Shown piece by piece: positions 25,407 through 38,644 of a DNA stretch of 64,000 bases; positions within the stretch are counted from its first letter, which is position 1, and each line of letters begins with the position of its first letter. The DNA is from Phoronis australis (taxonomy: Eukaryota; Phoronida; Phoronidae). Where the stretch lies: NCBI GenBank assembly GCA_002633005.1, contig NMRA01000154.1:244216-308215 (forward strand), in the 5' to 3' direction. The position numbers and the translations under genes were made by a program. The notes under the pieces were generated by a model. It worked only from the letters and a program-made list of their open reading frames with translations. It ran no database searches and was not told the origin of the DNA.

Positions 25407-28400
25407 TCTGTGCCCTGGTTGGGAGGACCAGCCTTCTTTGCTTAGATATTCGACCTCTTTTTTTCTCGCCAATCGTGAACCAAATTAATCGGAGCCGTGT
25501 AGAATCTAGATCTACCAGTTCCCCTGTTGTTCAGCAGTGGTGATCGTCTGTCGGCGACGGATATGGGGAATCGCAGTTTCAGAATTCAGATCGCATTTCG
25601 CATTATTTGCGTAACCTTTTCATGGAGACAAAAAGTACGCGAACGCCAAAGCAGTTTGTCGTCTGTGTCGTTTTGAATTTCTTAAATAACCGTCTGCTTC
25701 TATAATACTCGTATGTGTCTCACAAATCATGCCACAGGCCCCATGGCTCTTACAGCACGCGTTATGCCTCGGTTCAGATGCAGATAAAGGCCTTACCAAT
25801 GTCAAACCCAAAGCAGACCTACACAGGCTCATTGCGAGCACTATAACGTAGTCACGGTAGTAGCAGGCGAAAATCATCGTTCAAGTCCCATAAAAAGAAA
25901 TAAAAGTAAGCTGCAGGGGAACGAAGAATTGATAAAATGTGGTCTGTTGACAGGTAAGCTCAGGGTAATTATATACACAAAGGGAAAGGTGTACATGTAC
26001 ATGTGCTTAACTTTTTTAATGTATTTGTGAAGGCGAGTGTTGAAGGTGGTTGCGAAATTGATCGGCCTCGTTTTACCCGCCACAGGCTCATCGAACAATG
26101 AATGCCGGACCAAGTGAAGTTCGATTGAACCCAAGTTTTGCTGGATCAGTAGATAATGGTTGGCTATTGTCGTGTGGAAATGACCTGGCGACTAACTCGG
26201 CCCAGCGCAGTGTTGGAGTTGACATCTGTAACGCCTTCATTACGACACGAAGGCGCTGCGATGGAACGTACCTCTCTCTATTGGCAACACTGATCAATCA
26301 TCGGCTCAACGTAATGAATACTTCCTTCAACACTTCCGCTGAGTGCCGCAGCTGTCGGACAACTCACTGAATGGTTGATATTGTAAAATACATGTGTTCC
26401 GGTTATGGCCATTAACAGAATATAAACGAAAGGAAACCAACGTGATTTTTGGCGAGATAGCACAATAAACCCTGGCTAGGGCGAAATATAGGTCTGCTGT
26501 AATAAAACACGTGATGACGGACATGACCGGGTCTGGCCGAGATATTATGAGGCCAGAACGTGAGTAAAGAACGCGCACGGAAGGGGGCATGAACTTGATG
26601 TGGGACAGACTAAACAAGCACATCGGCGACCTGCTAAATGTGAAGACGGGGGTGCACAAGGGTGCGCACACTACATGCCGCTCAGATGGCCATAAGTGGG
26701 TGTTCGGTGGTAGATTCCGTGAGAAAAGGAACACTTTGTGTCATGCGCATGGAACAAAATTGGGTGATTTTTATCATGAAAGCCCCCCAAACCCGGATTT
26801 GGCCTTTTTACGGATATTAAAAACGACTTTCCTATCCAATTCCTTGAAACAAAATTATGCTCTGTAACCCTCGACAACCCTAAAAAGCTCAGCGGAAAAT
26901 TTGAAAACTCCTTTCGAAGTCTGCTAAACGGGCAAGCGTGAGCTACGCTTTTGGCGAATTACATGGTGACTGTGGGGGAAACCCCCGTTAAGAATCTGTG
27001 AAATAGGGAGTAATGTTTAGCTGATTCCTGCATTCAGCTTTCAAAATTGACGCCAACGATGCATTAGTAAGTGACAGAACGAGAATTGGATTAAATCATC
27101 GAAACAGGGTTTAACATACTTTTAAACATAAAAGTGCTTGCAGATTCTATAATAAGTTTTTCAATGAATACCAACCACCATGCTCCGTGTTGTAGTCTAC
27201 AGATAAGAGAATTCCACTGGTAGTGCAAAGGAAGAAATTCCTTGGACCAGCTCTATTACGTTGCCATAGCTTGAGGGAGTCTGTATGCAACACACCAGGA
27301 AGACGTCTATCAACTGACATCGTGTTTGAGTCAGAGTGCTATGGAACAAATTCCATTTCCAGCTAAGATGTGTTTTTAGGAACACTTTTCTGAGAAAATT
27401 ACATGCCGTATACGCAAAGTAGCTTTAAAATCCTGATTTCACCCCAAACTGTCGACCGAATGTCAAGGATGTGTGCTATGTAGAATTTTACTATTTTGAT
27501 CATTTCCACTGATAACATTTGTGTTTGTTATTGTCATACTTGTCTTGAAAATTGCATTTTAGTAGATATTTATATTGTGTATTCGTTACTACCGCGTGCA
27601 ATAAGGTTTTTGCTATATTTTTCAGACCTTTGTAAAATAAAAGTTTTATTTACGATACTGAATTCTGCATGCTTTTTTTCTCGATACGACCCCAACAATC
27701 CCAAGTCCCTTTCAAGAACATAAATTTCAATTTCCCGCACCTTGGCTATGCTCGAAGCGGCGCTTAAATATACCATCTCTTGTTCTAGTTATTCTTATTT
27801 AAGACGAGCCCCATAATTTTGATACTGCCCAATCACTACGCAGTTCCAAAAAACATAGGCCACAATCTCGACTGCGAGAACACACCTTCCGATTGGTTTA
27901 TTTTCCGCTTCTTATGGATTGTCCTTGATTACCGGCGGACGTGCGCTTTTTGGCTACCTTTTCCCAACAAATACTTTGATTTCCAATCTAAATGGACAAA
28001 ATTCACGGACATTTGTTGAAAAAAGTGAAAATTCACATCACCAACCGATAACCCTCCCCACCAAACGTTTTCTATGCTTCTGGAAGCAAGGACAATCTCG
28101 GACAATCCCTCGCGAGGCCTTTTGAATGCTTCAAATGTGCATGTAGCTAGTGAACAGGACCCGCCACTTCGTGAGACTACATCCAATAGTTTAAGTTTTA
28201 CATTAACACTATGGTCATCTGGGTATCTGGAGAGGGCCATTACTCGAGAGAGTGTTATCGACAAATCTCTGAATTCGTAAAAAAATATTAATTGATAATT
28301 CTGGCGACCAATTAACCTAAATTCAACACGTCCTATTGTCGGCGTTCGGATGAAAAAAATGTTTTAGCCAAGGGTAACATAGTTTGACTCATTAGTTAAA

Positions 28401-30300
28401 TAGTCGAGGGACAGAATTAGCCATATGTACAATTGTGCTTTACAGTTGGTTCGTTTAACACTGGAGGCGGATTTTTCCATCGGGAATCGGTGACTTTAGG
28501 GAATTGTGGAGTTATTGACAGTTCATAGGTCTAATCAAATGATGCAAGGTACAGCCTGTCACAAATAACTGCATCACCTAATAACTTTCCGACCTTTTGC
28601 ACCCACAACTAGCAGAGTGATTACGAAATATGTTTAGTATAATTAGAGTCCAGGGCGTGAAAACCCTGCATTCTCCCAACAGTCTAACTTATGAATTAGA
28701 ACCCTTGTCGTAATAAAACTGGTTTCAATTTGCTCCTTCCTCAGATATGAAGGCATTTTTATGTTTGGTGGAACTGGCATTTCGTTAGCGCTTGAGTCCA
28801 AACTCAACAACGACGCTTGATTCGGCTAGCCATTATAGTCCGTGAGCATGATCTCAAAAAATACTAAGCGCCATTTCTTCCTACGACGTCCAGAAAACGC
28901 TTCTAAAATTAAGTACGAAACAAGTGACATAAATCCGACAAAAGATATATTTGACAGTAGACGGGCTTATATATTATTAGCTATACTAAACTGTTCATTT
29001 GTTCAGTTGAGCTTACAACTCACCACTCAGCTAATGCCCGATAAGCGCACGTGACTAGATGACGTATGTTGCCTACACTATGCAATCATTCGCCGAGAAA
29101 AGTTACTATCCGGCCTGCCAAGTACCGTAGATTTCTGAGTAGTTTAATTCAATGACGAACTGGCGACATTGTGTTACGGTATTTCTCCCACTAAGTCTGT
29201 TCTTAGCGAGGAACGAAATGTTATTTGGTTACGTAAATACAACACTGAATCCTTAGCTTATTTGTAAACCTGATCAGCAAGTATGGGCATTTAGCTTCAG
29301 AACTGAGATATAAAATTTAAGTCCGTAAAAACAGGTCACACTTGAAAATAAAGAGCGTGTAGCATTTGATTTTGGGTATCATATAAATTTGCATTTGATA
29401 GGGTCACATAACCGTTCCTTTTAAGTCAAATCAGAAAATAAAGGTACATTCATTACAAGAAAGTGATGTCAACCAATTTTATTTTGATGTACAGTAAGTC
29501 TTCAAAATGAAATCTCAAAAACGGCGTTTCAATTTTCTAAGTTATGTTTTGTTTTTTCGTTATTTTTTTACAAAAACGTAAAAGTACCAATTTCCGAGAC
29601 CACTTTGTACCGGCAAAAGTGAACTCACGTTTCGACATTTCCTGGCTGCGCTTTGTGAACATTACATAAATCTGACAAGATCACTAAATCCCAACATTTT
29701 TATGTAGGATGTTCCGTGAATTATACACAACCTTAGATTTTCGGGAATAGAATTTGCAAAGAGAACCCTTTCCCGACAAATTCCCGAGCTGTTTACATTA
29801 GTTGACACAGCACCCAGTCTTCTGTGACGTGGATTAACTGAATCCTTGTGATTTTGGAAATTAATATTTTTACTTGTTTGGAATATTTATCCTTTTGATT
29901 GTGCTTCGACTTTTCAAGAGATGCAGTATGTCGTCATACGAAGGAGACTCGGGAACATGGCACGCCAAATTCTTGAAATAGTTTAAAGTAATGCCTCGTA
30001 CGTTGTTGACATTTAACAGGGGACGCCTGATTGAACAGAAACGAGTTCAAAGTTTAGCTTGTGACAGCTGCAACAAAGAAGAATTTTAGAAAAGGATTAA
30101 AAACGAAGATTCTGACGGGACCGCACTCCAGCTGTAGCCGGTAAATTAAGATGATTCTCAATTCAAGAAATAATTCCACAAAGAACATTCCGCTTTTGGG
30201 CTTGGTAGACTTAATATTTTAAACCAATTTCAGTGACAACTGCATTTTAAAGTGCCTTCAGGTTAAAAACTTTATTGACAAGTATGCCGGTTAAGTGAAA

Positions 30301-30770
30301 TATCTAAAAATTACTATGATACATTTTAACACAGAAAAAATATATTATATTTTCTGAAAGTAGAAAGCCTGCAAAGTTCGTTTTTTTTTACTTTTTGCCA
30401 ATCTGCCATGAATTAGGTTCTGTGCCATGTGTTTTTAACAAAGTTTAGCAAAGAGAAGGGCACATTGATAACGAAACAACGGTGTCAATAATATCTCATT
30501 TTATTTGAAAAGTGTTCAAGGTAAGATCTCATAAACGCTGTTATAGTTTTCTAAAATATCTTTTCGTTTTCGTGTTACGCTTGTAAGTCCTATTTTAGAT
30601 AGTGGAGCATTATATAACAACGATTCCTAATAGCACATAGGAGAACATAGCATAAAGCATACTACTTGAAAGTTTCATATCAATTCGATGGGCCATTTCT
30701 GAGATATGATATTCGAAAATTGGCCAAATTTTGCCATTTTGTTTTCTACGGCACCAGACAACTTTGGTAT
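30301..30770 (+). repeat. Dispersed repeat family R1, copy 2
   Basis: This matches 4401-4857 in the same orientation, with blocks such as TTTTGCCAATCTG, ACATTGATAACGAAAC, TAGTTTTCTAAAAT, TTTTCGTTTTCGTGTTA, TTTCTGAGATATGATATTCG and TTGGCCAAATTTTG. It is more complete than copy 1 near the right end. No coding frame. Confidence 0.65.
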
Positions 30771-33701
30771 TAACTAGTCAAGGTTTAGAAACATGTTGTT
30801 TTATTATGAAATCAATTTTCAAAAACAACAATGTTTCTAAGAAGCCTAGTTATCGGAATGTAATCCTGGCTTCATGAAATTCGCTAATTGCCAATGGGAC
30901 TGTACTACGGCATTAACTTTTCGATTATAACCAGATTTTGAAATATCCAAATAGCAGTTACTAACTGTTCACAGTGGCTGAGCTTTGGCAACAGAATCGT
31001 CAAGACTCGCAGACGGTTAGTTTATAAAAACATTCTCATCACAATATTTCCATTCACATGTCTGTGTGATAAACTGGGTGGTTGTACATGCGCGTACCCA
31101 GCCTTTAATATGGGAGGGCTCGAATTTCTGGCGATGTGTACCTTTTGCTGACAATAATACCTGTAATAATACCTTTTGCTGACAAAAAGCGGGAGGACTA
31201 AAAAACACGGGGTACCACCTTCACTGTTCGTCTGCGCCTTTTTAGTGGACTGTTGTCTCGTTTTCTCGGACTTTTTGTTTCTCTGAGGCGGACCTTTTTG
31301 CCCACTTCGCCCCCAGTGGATGCGCGCATGTTGTAGGACTATTTAACACGTGCAAGGGCTACCGGAGTGTTTCCAAGCATATTCACCATTGACCCCCAAA
31401 GGCAGTTTAGAGACAACAAGGGTTTATGTAATCCATTTCGAATTGTCTCAACGTGCTCAGCAATCCAAAACGATATCGACAAGTTGTTCTCAGCATGCTC
31501 AATAGAAATCACAAGGAGACGGATTTACGGACAAAGGCAAATAAAAACACCAATCAAGTTCTGCCAGTGACTTGCAGTGGTCGGTAGACCACTACAACAA
31601 AACTGGCCTAAAATAACTCACAATATACAGAGCGCGACACGCAGATTATTTTGCGGTTTCTGTCCCGATCGGAGTGCACACACACTGGTTAAACATGTCT
31701 GCCAACTTGATCTACCATGACCGGTGACGTAACACCGTCTGACACTCTCGCTGGCAAAAGACGAAATTAAATTAACAATTAAGCAGTTACGGCTTTCCTA
31801 TTCAATAAGTACTCCGTTTACCGGTCGATTGGAATGATTTTCTGTGACTTACCTGGCGTTAATCAAGGTGTATGTGGTAACTTGTTAACTTTCCGTTTGA
31901 CCTTAGGCCACAGGGCACAGCACAAGTCGCGCGACTAGACTGGCAGGCCATGACCTGGCATGACCTTACAACAGCGCCTATGCAAACAGGAGTAAAAACG
32001 GGTCATGATGGATGTGTTTAGATTAGTTGCGTCTGTGTTTACATTATCGATCAGAGGCAAGTTCCCCCGACTCCATGGAGATACCGTCTCGCACTTTTTG
32101 GCTGTTACCAAGCGAAGATTTTATGTTTGCCAGGTGTGCTATTTGGTCACGGTTAAATCCACGTTTTCCTGCGCCTGCCCTAATAATAATGTTGGGGTGG
32201 AGATTGCAGACTATTATCTTGGTGTTATAACGGGGAAAGGGTTAAAAGTTCATCTCCCGAAAGGCGTTTTGTTCTCACATTGACTTTATTTCTAGATGAT
32301 GTTTGTGTATTGGCGTGTTTTTGTAATTTGCTGACGCATTGGTAATGGAAGTGCAGGTCGCGTCATTTCAGTGACATACGGTTTTGTATTTCCGCCAGTT
32401 ATGGTACGGACTCTGGTGAATTGATACTTTCGTCAATTATATTACCGTAATCTTGTTATATCCTATGTTTAACGAAATACATAATTATTTAAATGCATAA
32501 CTATTTTAAGTCACCAATGGCTCGTGATTTGATAAATAAACACTAGGAGTTAGAAAGAAAACAAATACCACCCCAAAATAAGATCACGAAGTAATTGCAC
32601 GTTCGAGTGCATTTAACACACCTTTGCCTCAACACATCATTTATTACACGTCTTGGCTTTATTACTTCGTGTCGTTATGGACTATGGTGTCGTTAACTCA
32701 CGCTGCAGCCGCTGCTAAGCGATGATGCAAAAACCGCACCTTCCCCGGAGACTGATATCAATAGTGTACGTCATTAGTCAATCGATTATCGCATCTTACG
32801 TGACCTGTTGCATGCCTAGCCTCGCTCTTCGCCGACTGAAAAACGCAGTCGGCTTCTCTTAATCCAAAATACAGATTGTATTCCGACTATTCACTTCCTT
32901 ATATGGAAACTTGCCCAACCCGGCGCGCGTGCTGTATACGCGAGTTTCTCTGTCGCCAAAACCCCAAGACTTCGCGAGACATCGCCATGTACTAGCGAAG
33001 CACACGGCCGATTACGCCCGCTTCCTTCGTATGATTCTTGCATACGTAACTCAAGCCCGGTTGTTGTTTGCTTTCCCATTTTACGAAAGACTTACGAGAG
33101 TACTTACACATAACTTATCTATTTGCTATTTTAGTATTGTTTTATAACCGGAATGGAACAAAAAAAAACAACAAATATCTTAGGAAAATAATGCGAAAAC
33201 AAACGTTTGGGGTTTGTGTCACTGGAGTACACCCACCACGAAGAATGAACACAGGCGGTCTACGCGCAGTGTGACCGTTGTCATAGAGATGTTGTCGTAA
33301 TCGAACGGCACCGCTTTGTACCGGCAGAGACATAGTTTTTACAATAGGCAACATACATGTCAAAACCACATTTTGCTATAACCATATATTTTGTAAAAAA
33401 ACATAACTAACCATAACACTGACGAAAACGAGTCAAAATATGGTGAAGTTTCAAAATGCATTGCATGTACCTACGTGTACATATTAGAGGCTCTTACATG
33501 TACGTCTAGTAACTGTGAGTGTTGTTATACTCCTTGGTAACTCTAACCCTGTCGAGCAAGGCTCGTGATATGAGATTATTTCGACAGAAGAGATTGTCAG
33601 TAAAAGCTAAAGCGAAGGTGTGAAAACTTTATTATGAACATCGGCAAAATGCGTATTAATTACCGAAAATACGCTGCAGCACTAAACAAACGGCAAAATA
33701 C

Positions 33702-33857
33702 CAGGGTCAGATCCAGAATTTTTAATTGGGGGGAGCAGGGCAGAGTATTAGCCAGGAATTTGCCCGTCAGATATTCGCACCCCCGAACTTTCAAATGGAA
33801 TCTGAAAAAAATTTAGGGGGGCATAACCCCCTTGGCCCCCCTCTAAATCCGCCAGTG
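33702..33857 (-). mobile_element. GGCGGAT-ended MITE, family R4, copy 1
   Basis: The ends are CAGGGTCAGATCCAG (left) and, reversed, CACTGGCGGATTTAG (right). The interior, read on the minus strand, matches 46590-46723, with shared motifs GGCGGATTTA, CTGGCTAATACT-like and a C-rich tract. A 5-base AATAC directly flanks both ends and may be a target-site duplication. CAG-starting, GGCGGAT-containing ends resemble hAT-type non-autonomous elements, but that class is inferred. Confidence 0.65.
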
Positions 33858-34971
33858 AATACGTAGCAAATACGTAATTCTCGTATTGGTCGACATGTAT
33901 GACCTGACAACGAATCACGTATCTAGTCTACTACGTTGCTTGGACCCTTGCCAGTTTCAACAATACTAAAACCTGTACGCATGCGCCAAATCCAACTCAA
34001 ATTTTGTAATGACATAACCTTTAGTTACGCTTTAAATAGCGTGTTTAAACTGAATGTCTGGAAATGATATATCAAAAGGTTTCTCAGATCGTGAGCAATT
34101 AAATTAACCCGGCCCATCTGACGACACCGAGATTTTGACAACATTCGACGATGTTGTGAAGATCGATCATTCGAATATTGTAGATTTTGCGGTTAACTCC
34201 AGCTGGCTTCGTGCAGCGGCCGTTTAACACTCTCATTCGGTACAGTATTCGTCAGTTTCAGCACGACGTTATTACGTACATCTTAAATAAGTTACAGGTA
34301 CAGTGCATATGCACATCTGGAAGCCTTCGGGTATTTTCGTAATCTCGAATTTCCTCTTTGAGGAGAAAGTTATCTGCGCATGTGCGAACTTCAGTCACAC
34401 CGCCAATTGCTTTCTTCAGTTCGAAAGTCAAATGGGCTGACTTATGACTGGCTGACTTGATGCCTAAATACTAGTTGTCGTGGCAGGCAAACTCTACATT
34501 GCCTACAATATTTTGCTTCAGCCAAAGGCATGATAAACGACAAGTTCTCCGTAGACTCTCGTCTCATTGCTAACACTTTAACGTAGGAACGTATAGGAAC
34601 ATGTTTTTACCTTGTTATTGTTTATTTTCCGTGGGGTAACCGCCGAAATATGACGGGCAAAAGGATTTTGGCTTCAAAACATCGTGAAAAAAGTATCGTG
34701 TGGCAGTTTTTATAATAAATGTGTTTCTTGAGTCAGTATAACAAAATAATATGTTGTTTCCTCGTACCCTGCAGCGCGTGGTTAATGTTTGTTTTTCATT
34801 CGCTTTTCTTGTAAGTGTATCATCTCGTGTCAGATTTACTTGTAAGTGTCTCATCTCGTGCCAAATTTATGTAGCGAAATTATTGGATTTGGGTTGGGTT
34901 AGGTAAGATTTTTACGTTTTCGTAACGGAACAATCCCCATTACTCAACACTTCATAACTTAGCTTTAAATA

Positions 34972-34974
<3 letters not shown>

Positions 34975-35013
<39 letters not shown>
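34975..35013 (+). repeat. (TTA)n microsatellite
   Basis: Thirteen uninterrupted TTA trinucleotides, followed by a degraded ACAACTACTACT stretch. Confidence 0.95.
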
Positions 35014-35014
<1 letters not shown>

Positions 35015-35715
35015 AACTACTACTATACTATTACCAGTTCACAACTCCTCTCAACTTACCCACATTATGATACTGAGTGGGTTGGTTATATACAAACACG
35101 CGAGCAGATGAAATGGTTAAAACTGAAGAAACGGAAAACGAAAGAAAAAAGCATGTTCATTTTTACACACTCATTCTAAATATGTATAGGGAACGTCTTT
35201 AAATGGGTTTCCTTTAATTGCATTCAACTATCGTCCCAGGGCTACACGCCACAAGGCCTTCAATTGTGGAAATGATTTTCATTATGTCGATTCAGCAAAA
35301 ATTTCCAACCGTCGAAAAGATTTCGGGCAGCACCCACGTCCTTGTGCCTCGGGGTGGTACTATTGGCGGCCGGGTACCAGGAGATAGATCTTGACCCAGC
35401 GCATTAGAAAACGCCTGTTCTTGTGTTTTAACACACATCAAGTTCCTTCCTTCCCAGGCGTATTTGCTCTTCGAAAGCAACGTTATCGCGTACAAAAAAA
35501 CATCGCCTGTAACTCGACTAACGGGCGCAAAGACTTAGCGACTGAAGCTAACCCGTTCGACCTGAAGCCATAAGAACCTGCCACTTCCTGCTCAAGTATG
35601 GTGATTATTTCTAGTCTTGGTAAAGAACCAGGATGAGACCGATCTTATTGAGTTTATAACAACATGACTCTTAATCAAAGGCTGGTTTTGACAGGGCTGT
35701 GGGCTTTTTTGCCAG

Positions 35716-36129
35716 GTTGCATGAACAAGTCCCAAATAGGGTCTCAGCTAAGGTCCCTAAATTTAATGCATGCTTGAGGACTTTGAATGTCCTTTCTTAT
35801 ACTGCTTTAGTTTCATCATTAAGTCATTATGTTTGGCTTTGATACAAAGCGAGAGTGATTTCTACGTCATTAGTTCTCAATATCATCAAAAATAAGTAGG
35901 AGCCTTTTCATGCAACGCTTCTAATTTAAGGACTAAGACCCTATTCTTTTTCAATGAATTAAGGGTTGAGATTTTAGTTATATCATTAGAAAATGTCATA
36001 AGTCAAAAGGAGCCCATAGTAAAGATAAAATGATAGAAAAATATTGCATCTCTGCGAGCCCCGGGGCATAATACGCAAAAAGACTGAGGGATCTTAGTCG
36101 AGTCCCTACTTGGGACTGTTTCATGCAAC
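35716..36129 (+). mobile_element. MITE family R2, copy B, with 42-bp terminal inverted repeats
   Basis: The left end reads GTTGCATGAACAAGTCCCAA followed by ATAGGGTCTCAGCTAAGGTCCC. The reverse complement of the right end reads GTTGCATGAAACAGTCCCAA followed by GTAGGGACTCGACTAAGATCCC. The inverted repeats are thus about 42 bases with about six mismatches. The interior matches 8409-8772. At 414 bases with no coding frame, it is a non-autonomous inverted-repeat element. No clean target-site duplication is visible. Confidence 0.8.
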
Positions 36130-38161
36130 TCAGTGGCCACTTCCCCCTTTAACTGTTAGAAGAAGTAAACCAATGTTAAAGCGACTGTTAAATTGCTTAC
36201 AACTCGCCGGATTTTGCAATTCACTGCATGGATGTACTGTAGTTTGCGCTGTCGTTCACCAAGTTGACGTCTTTAGGCAGCAATAGTCAGTTAAGGTGAA
36301 ACCGTATGCTGGGATAGAAGTCAACTGACCTGTAACAAAGATTTTATAGTATCTTTGCCTGCAATGTGAACTCTCTCACCTTCGGGGCCTAGTTATGACC
36401 ACGCTTTTGTGTCTCGCCCAAACCTTGAAGTCTACGTTTATTTGGACTGACACGTCTAGTTGCGTTCGTAAATATCCGGAATTGAATGGTCGATAGCTGC
36501 TTTTGGCCAATGTGGCCTACTGCCAGATGGCATATCCTAACCACCACCAGCATCACCAGTTGTGAAACAAATTGTCTCGTACAATGCAAAAAATGCCGTA
36601 AAATATTCCAAGCAAACTCAAAACCTTGTTCAAATTTAAGATACCCAAATTGCGTTTCTCACTACAATAATGGCATTTCAACTATCTTGTCAAAATAATA
36701 CACAACTCGATTTATTGCCAGTTGCAACCCGAAAAATGCTGATGAAAATAAGGTCGGCTACCCCATTCCTTCCTGAAAAGTTTGGGCAAATATGTCGTGA
36801 CATGTGGTGTTTTCTGATGCACTTTGTCGAGAGCTATTTCCTAGTACGCGCCAGTAGTTACCACCTTGACGGGAGAACCAAACTTTTTTAGAATTAATCT
36901 GATTCCCGGACTATATGGAGTGACAACTTTTATGTAGCGCTCACCTACTACACGTGACGCCTACTACACGTGACGAATGATCGATCTGTGTTAGGTGTTT
37001 AAGTACGTCTGCGACTCCTACTATGAAGGTTATGTAAACCTCATAAGTTATATTCCCATTTCAAAAATCAATTCAACGTTTCGTTTCACCTTTGTCCAGT
37101 GAAATCCGAGCCCGTCTGTGCGGTCCGATCGGGGCTCATCACCAGTAATGTGATTATAACTTGGGAATCCACTGCACAATGGTACAACAAGATATGATAC
37201 GACACGTTTCAAAGTCTTGAAACTCATCAATCATAGTTTACTGGATTAAACTTTTATTTCCAACATGTGGTAGCGGGCCTACCTCTACATCAAATTATGC
37301 TGGATAAGTCGACGTAGATGAAAAGTGAGATGAAGTCGTCTGACAAAGCGCACCTCGATACGCTTGCCGGACGGAACGCGGCTAATAAAGGCGTAAGTTC
37401 GTGTGCCCGTTTATTTTACTATTTTTACCATGTCAACGCCATGGCTATCGGTGCAAACTTTCGTTTAATTACTTCTATTCTGCAATTCGTCACGTGCCGA
37501 CAAAATATGTAGAAGCGAAAACTTTCTTTCAAATTTATTCTACATAAATTTCCAGCGATTCCAGTAAAACATTGGTTTTAATTGAACTACAATTGTAACG
37601 ACCGCAAAACAAAATGGGGTAAAAATTAATTATTTGAACCAAACCAGCTTTTGACAGTATTTCACAATGACTTTCTCCGAAATGACTTTAAGTATACACG
37701 AAATATATACCCCATTTATCCTATGATTACTGGTTCGATTGTTAAAAGCCAGCGCACAGATACAAACTGTTGTCAATATGCCTGCATCAGTGTATATCAG
37801 TGACAGTGTTGTGGCATCCAACCAGCACATGCAATACAATTTTTGTCGTGAACAAACACATACGATATCATTTTTATCGGAAATATTGGGGGCTATGAAT
37901 AAACGTATGTGTACGCAAGACTCAACACAAGCGTTTTTTTTCTGTGTTTGTTCTATGAATGTGCATGGATTTTTTGTGTTAGAGAGGTGTTTTAACAATA
38001 TTCATTCATACTTCCTTGTGTGTATAGCTTCTCAACAAAAACCACCCCTCTCTTGACCTTCTCATTAAGCGCGCTCAACATCAACCAAACTAAGAGGAAA
38101 TATAACTGAAAACGTCAAGTAATGGAATGGCAGTTATGAAAGCCGACCAGTGACAGCACAA

Positions 38162-38167
38162 TTTATT
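38162..38167 (-). terminator. Candidate polyadenylation signal AATAAA for the RCC1-type gene
   Basis: TTTATT on the plus strand is AATAAA on the minus strand, 478 bases past the stop codon of the RCC1-type gene. It is the first canonical hexamer I see downstream of that stop. It would give a 3' UTR of about 0.5 kb. Confidence 0.45.
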
Positions 38168-38592
38168 TTGATATTAACAGTTCGTTGTATTCGGACCTAA
38201 GTGTATATATAATCACAAAACAAAATATTTGATCTCATCTTGTGAATGAAAATACACCAATAGACACCCTTCACACCCTGACAGCCTATAAACTGCAGAC
38301 ACAGATAAATACACTCAACATGTGATTCAAAGCAGAACAAGTCAAACAAGACTGAATCAAGAATTTTTACAGAAAAAAACAATGAACCCTTCATAATCCT
38401 CAAATAAGAAAACACAGAACAAAATGGCAAGAATGGCGACTACAGAGTGCTCTGACATTGTACTTGTAATAACACGCCAGGACATGTAATAAATAACAAA
38501 TAAATGTGCTGCCCCCCGGGCCAGTTACTTAAATATGAGACCACACCCACAGGGGGCCTACATGTGAGAGCTTACAGGCCCGGTGACATATC

Positions 38593-38618
38593 CACTGGCC
38601 CCAGCCACCGGGCCAGTG
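38593..38618. other. GC-rich hairpin in the putative 3' UTR
   Basis: CACTGGCCC at 38593-38601 and GGGCCAGTG at 38610-38618 pair perfectly over 9 bases around an 8-base loop. The structure starts about 27 bases after the RCC1-type stop codon and lies in an otherwise C/G-rich patch (38505-38620) that contrasts with the AT-rich surroundings. It may be an RNA structure or simply repeat-derived sequence. Confidence 0.55.
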
Positions 38619-38644
38619 AGTGTGTTTTTCGAATGCTGCTAGTG

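Larger units (their letters stand above)
17456..38160. other. Gene-free interval of about 20.7 kb between COUP-TF and the RCC1-type gene
   Basis: No coding exon could be supported on either strand. Open frames here are short, start at arbitrary points, lack splice context and resemble no family I know. The interval contains the promoter side of COUP-TF, several repeats described separately (20.3, 21.9, 22.3-22.9, 30.3, 33.7, 35.0 and 35.7-36.1 kb) and two ambiguous bases in homopolymers. Developmental nuclear-receptor genes commonly sit in large gene-poor domains with distal enhancers, so regulatory elements are plausible here, but none can be proved from one sequence. CCAAT-like (minus-strand CCAATCACG near 18038-18046) and TATA-like (TTTATAAG near 17812-17820, minus) motifs occur upstream of COUP-TF and are of low information. 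Confidence 0.5.

Noticed and set aside
26327-26734. 135-codon open frame on the minus strand, with other frames open on both strands at the same place
   Set aside because: No family resemblance, no splice-supported continuation, and overlapping frames are open on both strands. Probably chance or old repeat.
37630-38056. Overlapping frames of 122 and 105 codons on opposite strands
   Set aside because: Mirror frames over the same DNA with Cys/Ile/Phe-rich, domain-free products, beyond the likely poly(A) site of the RCC1-type gene.
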